Origin: UBA4738 sp002413305
GTDB lineage: Bacteria > Actinomycetota > UBA4738
Assembly (NCBI GenBank): GCA_036847185.1
Contig: DAIUAM010000059.1
Location: forward strand, 1-14,105
DNA: 14,105 nt
Reading direction: 5' to 3'
Shown: piece by piece, positions 12,035-14,105 of the stretch
How the letters are laid out: each line of letters begins with the position of its first letter
Position numbering within the stretch: position 1 is the stretch's first letter
The notes under the pieces: model-generated
What the model saw: the letters and a program-made list of their open reading frames with translations, nothing else
The model's database searches: none
Told to the model about the DNA's origin: nothing
Program-made: the position numbers and the translations under genes

Positions 12035-13665
12035 TCAGAGCACCGGTGTTGTCGGCGCCTCCTTCCGGGCCGCGTGCCCCTGGGCAGCGATCCGGTTCTG
12101 CGGTCGAGCGACCAGGTAGTAGACGGCGCCGAACGCGACGATGAGCACCACGACCGCCAGCGTGAGCCAGTCGTAGTTGAAGAGGGCCCCCTTCGGGCTG
12201 CTGATCCCCGTCGGTATCAGGATGTTCAGGAGCATCAGGACCTGGTAGATCAGCGCCACGATGATGACCGGGTAGGCCCAGACCCCGAGCTTGAACGATC
12301 CTTCCGGCCGCCACCCTCGGAGCCTCGCGATGAGCGCAGCAAGGACCACCAGGAAGAAGGACAGGTAGATCCCCGAGACGCCGAACGACACCAGGATGAA
12401 GAGCGCATTGACGCCCGGCGGGTACGTGATGAACAGGAAGTGGACCGGCTTCGACGGATTGAAGTGGACGAGGAAGGCGAACAGCACGGGACGATGGCGC
12501 CGAGCAGCACGGCGTTGACCGGGGTGCGGAAGCGTGTCGAAACCTTCCGGACGACCTTGCTTCCCGGAAGGGCTCCGTCCCGGGCGTAGGAGAAGGCCAG
12601 TCGCGCCCCCGCTCCCTGGACGGCGAGGCCGCAGCTGAAGAACGCGAAGCACACGAGCAGCAGGATGATGTCCTGCATGGCCTTGGAGTGGATGTTCGAG
12701 CTGATGATGAACGGCACTCCGCCGGCGAACGACGTCGCTGTTGCGTAGTTCTTCGCGCCTGCCGGGATCGCCAAGAGGAGCCCCGCAACCAGGATGAAGC
12801 TCGTCAGTCCGCCGATCAGGAGGGAAGAGATGATCGCCCGGGGAACCCGGCGCGAGGAGTCGACGACTTCTTCGGCGACGTCTCCGGCGGCCTCGAACCC
12901 GTAGAAGATGTACACGTGGGCCAGGACGGCCACCAAGGCGGCGCCGAGGAGCCAGTTCCCGTGGAAGTCCACGCCGAGCGGGTTGCTGTGGGCGAACTGC
13001 GCGCCCTGGGTGGTGAACAGGAACCCGATCCCGTGGTGATAGCCCACGGCCGCCAGCAGGATGGCGATCCCGATCGTTCCCAGGGTCTCCACGTAGGTTC
13101 CGATGCGCGAGATGCTTCCCAGGAACGTGACACCGAAGATGTTGAAGATCGTCTGCAGCAGGAGCAGGCAGACCGTGCACACCAGGATCGTGTTGGGGTT
13201 CGTCGGGTTGAAGTTCGTATTGAACAGGTCGTGGAACAGCGCGGTCACATAGCTCACGATCCCGGTGTCGACGGAAGCGACCGTGATGATCAAGGCTCAT
13301 CCATAGATCCAGCCAACCCACCAGCCGTAGCCCGGGCCGATCAGGTTCTTGCCCCATTGGAACAACGCGCCGGCGATGGGGTAGTGGCTTCCGAGCTCCG
13401 CGAACACCAGGGCCACCATGAGCTGGCCGACCACGACGACGGGCATCAGCCACAGATACCGAGGGCCGGCTGCGCCCGCTCCGAGCACGAACAGCGAGTA
13501 GATGCCGACCATGGGCGAGAGGTAGCAGAAGGCGACGCTGAAGTTCTCGAAGAGCGTCAAGACCCGCGACAGCTCCTGTCGGTATCCGAACCGAGCAAGC
13601 CGTTGGGCGTCGATGTCCGTCTGCCGAGTGCTTCCGGGAGCCTCCGTCATGTCATGCCCTGCCAT
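12035..13665 (-). pseudogene. APC-superfamily amino acid/amine permease, broken by an in-frame TGA and a frameshift
   Basis: Joined together the frames give about 543 residues with about twelve membrane helices. The N-terminal part (13665-13297) has SPMVGIYSLFVLGAGAAGP and AELGSHYPIAGALFQWG, hallmarks of the amino acid/choline transporter branch. It stops at TGA 13297-13299 (GWIYG-stop-ALIITVASVDTG), and the same frame simply continues. A Trp (TGG) at that spot would fit, so one base change explains the stop. The second lesion is near 12488-12490: AVLLGAIVP runs out of frame, and LFAFLVHFNPSKPVHFLFIT continues in the next. One missing C in a C-run repairs it. GGAGGG upstream supports ATG 13665. 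It lies 19 bp after the glutamine synthetase-like gene, suggesting uptake of that enzyme's amine substrate. Two lesions mean decay or sequencing error. Confidence 0.8.
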
Positions 13666-13684
13666 CCCGTTGCCCTCCTGTCCG

Positions 13685-14105
13685 CTACCCGCGCTCGAAG
13701 TACCGGGCCAGCTCCCAGTCGGTGACCGTCTGGTTGTCGAAGATCTCCTGTTCCTTGCGGGCCGTGTTCAGCAGGTGCTCGAACACGAAGTCGCCGAAGG
13801 CCTTCCGGGCCACCTCGCTGCCCTCGAACGCTTCGACCGCCTCGTGCAGCGACGTCGGCACGCGGGGGACGTCCTTCGCTTCGTACGCGTTGCCGACGAA
13901 CATGTCCGGCAGCTCGAGTCCGTTCTCCAACCCGTGCAGCCCGCCGGCGATGGTCGCCGCGAACGCCAGGTACGGGTTCCCGTCCGCGCCGGGGATGCGG
14001 CATTCGACCCGGAGGCCCTTGTGCTCGCCCACGATCCGGAACCCGCACGTCCGGTTGTCGTGGGCCCACACGATGGCGGTCGGGGCCCACGACCCCAGCT
14101 GGTAC
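13685..14105 (-). CDS. Glutamine synthetase family protein, C-terminal part (partial, runs off the right edge)
   Basis: The last 139 residues of a GS-fold ligase are present. They carry the conserved catalytic-domain motifs YQLGSWAPTAIVWAHDNRT, then GFRIV, LRVECRIPGADGNPYLAFAA (phosphate and glutamate binding Arg and Glu), and a helical end (TVTDWELARYFERG). The sequence is closer to GlnA3/GlnA4-type gamma-glutamyl-amine synthetases than to the housekeeping enzyme: it has GSWAPT and DNRTCGFR and lacks a visible adenylylation-site region. Such enzymes attach glutamate to polyamines or ethanolamine as the first step of their catabolism. The exact amine cannot be decided from this part. The permease gene 19 bp downstream fits an amine uptake and use operon. 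Confidence 0.85.
   Translation of the reverse strand, partial: YQLGSWAPTAIVWAHDNRTCGFRIVGEHKGLRVECRIPGADGNPYLAFAATIAGGLHGLENGLELPDMFVGNAYEAKDVPRVPTSLHEAVEAFEGSEVARKAFGDFVFEHLLNTARKEQEIFDNQTVTDWELARYFERG

Noticed and set aside
13297..13299. TGA read as tryptophan or selenocysteine in the permease
   Set aside because: TGA is used as a normal stop in many genes here, no selenocysteine element is apparent after it, and the gene has a second, unrelated frameshift.
1..14105. tRNA, rRNA, CRISPR arrays or insertion sequences
   Set aside because: I saw no cloverleaf with a tRNA 3' end, no regularly spaced 25-40 bp repeats and no transposase. The integrase region does not end in a tRNA fragment.

Overview
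The window is GC-rich DNA from a high-GC Gram-positive lineage, most likely an uncultured or draft-sequenced Actinomycetota. Four things point this way: an actinobacterial-type Tad pilus gene order (tadC end, flp pilin, tadE, Rv3654c-like), a DUF5318 gene directly upstream of a class A penicillin-binding protein, repeated near-leaderless -10 boxes (TANNNT 6-9 nt before start codons), and the general codon use. A run of ten Ns flanked by poly-G shows that this is a scaffolded draft assembly.

Region 1 (1 to about 2370) is the right-hand end of an integrated mobile element. A leftward operon holds a small XRE regulator, an excisionase-like HTH protein, a 43-residue Arg/Trp-rich protein and the N-terminus of a zinc-ribbon DNA primase that runs off the left edge. 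These four reading frames are joined by three consecutive 4-bp stop/start overlaps. Divergent from it are a second XRE regulator and an intact tyrosine integrase. Between the two arms lies a compact switch with an 8-bp inverted repeat across the promoters. The layout (regulator-int against regulator-xis-primase) is that of phage-inducible chromosomal islands and related satellites.

Region 2 (2370 to 4183) is the host Tad pilus cluster. The element appears to have integrated into the 3' end of tadC: a 32-codon C-terminal tadC remnant lies just after the integrase terminator and just before flp. The flp leader carries three CCTTCCC blocks exactly 13 bp apart that are complementary to the Shine-Dalgarno region. 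flp, tadE and an Rv3654c-like gene follow with GTGA overlaps. DUF5318 and a bifunctional PBP with a Ser-Pro repeat tail come next.

Region 3 (6340 to 9333, minus strand) encodes a NarL-type two-component system: a response regulator followed by a sensor kinase with about ten membrane spans and a PAS domain.

Region 4 (9472 to 14105, minus strand) runs, in order of transcription, through the C-terminus of a glutamine synthetase family enzyme, an APC-family permease broken by an in-frame TGA and a one-base frameshift, a cNMP/CBS/DUF294 nucleotidyltransferase-like protein, and a DEDDh exonuclease. The assembly gap falls between the last two genes.

The best candidate for something new is the satellite-like element and its use of tadC as an integration site. 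The flp leader repeats come second.
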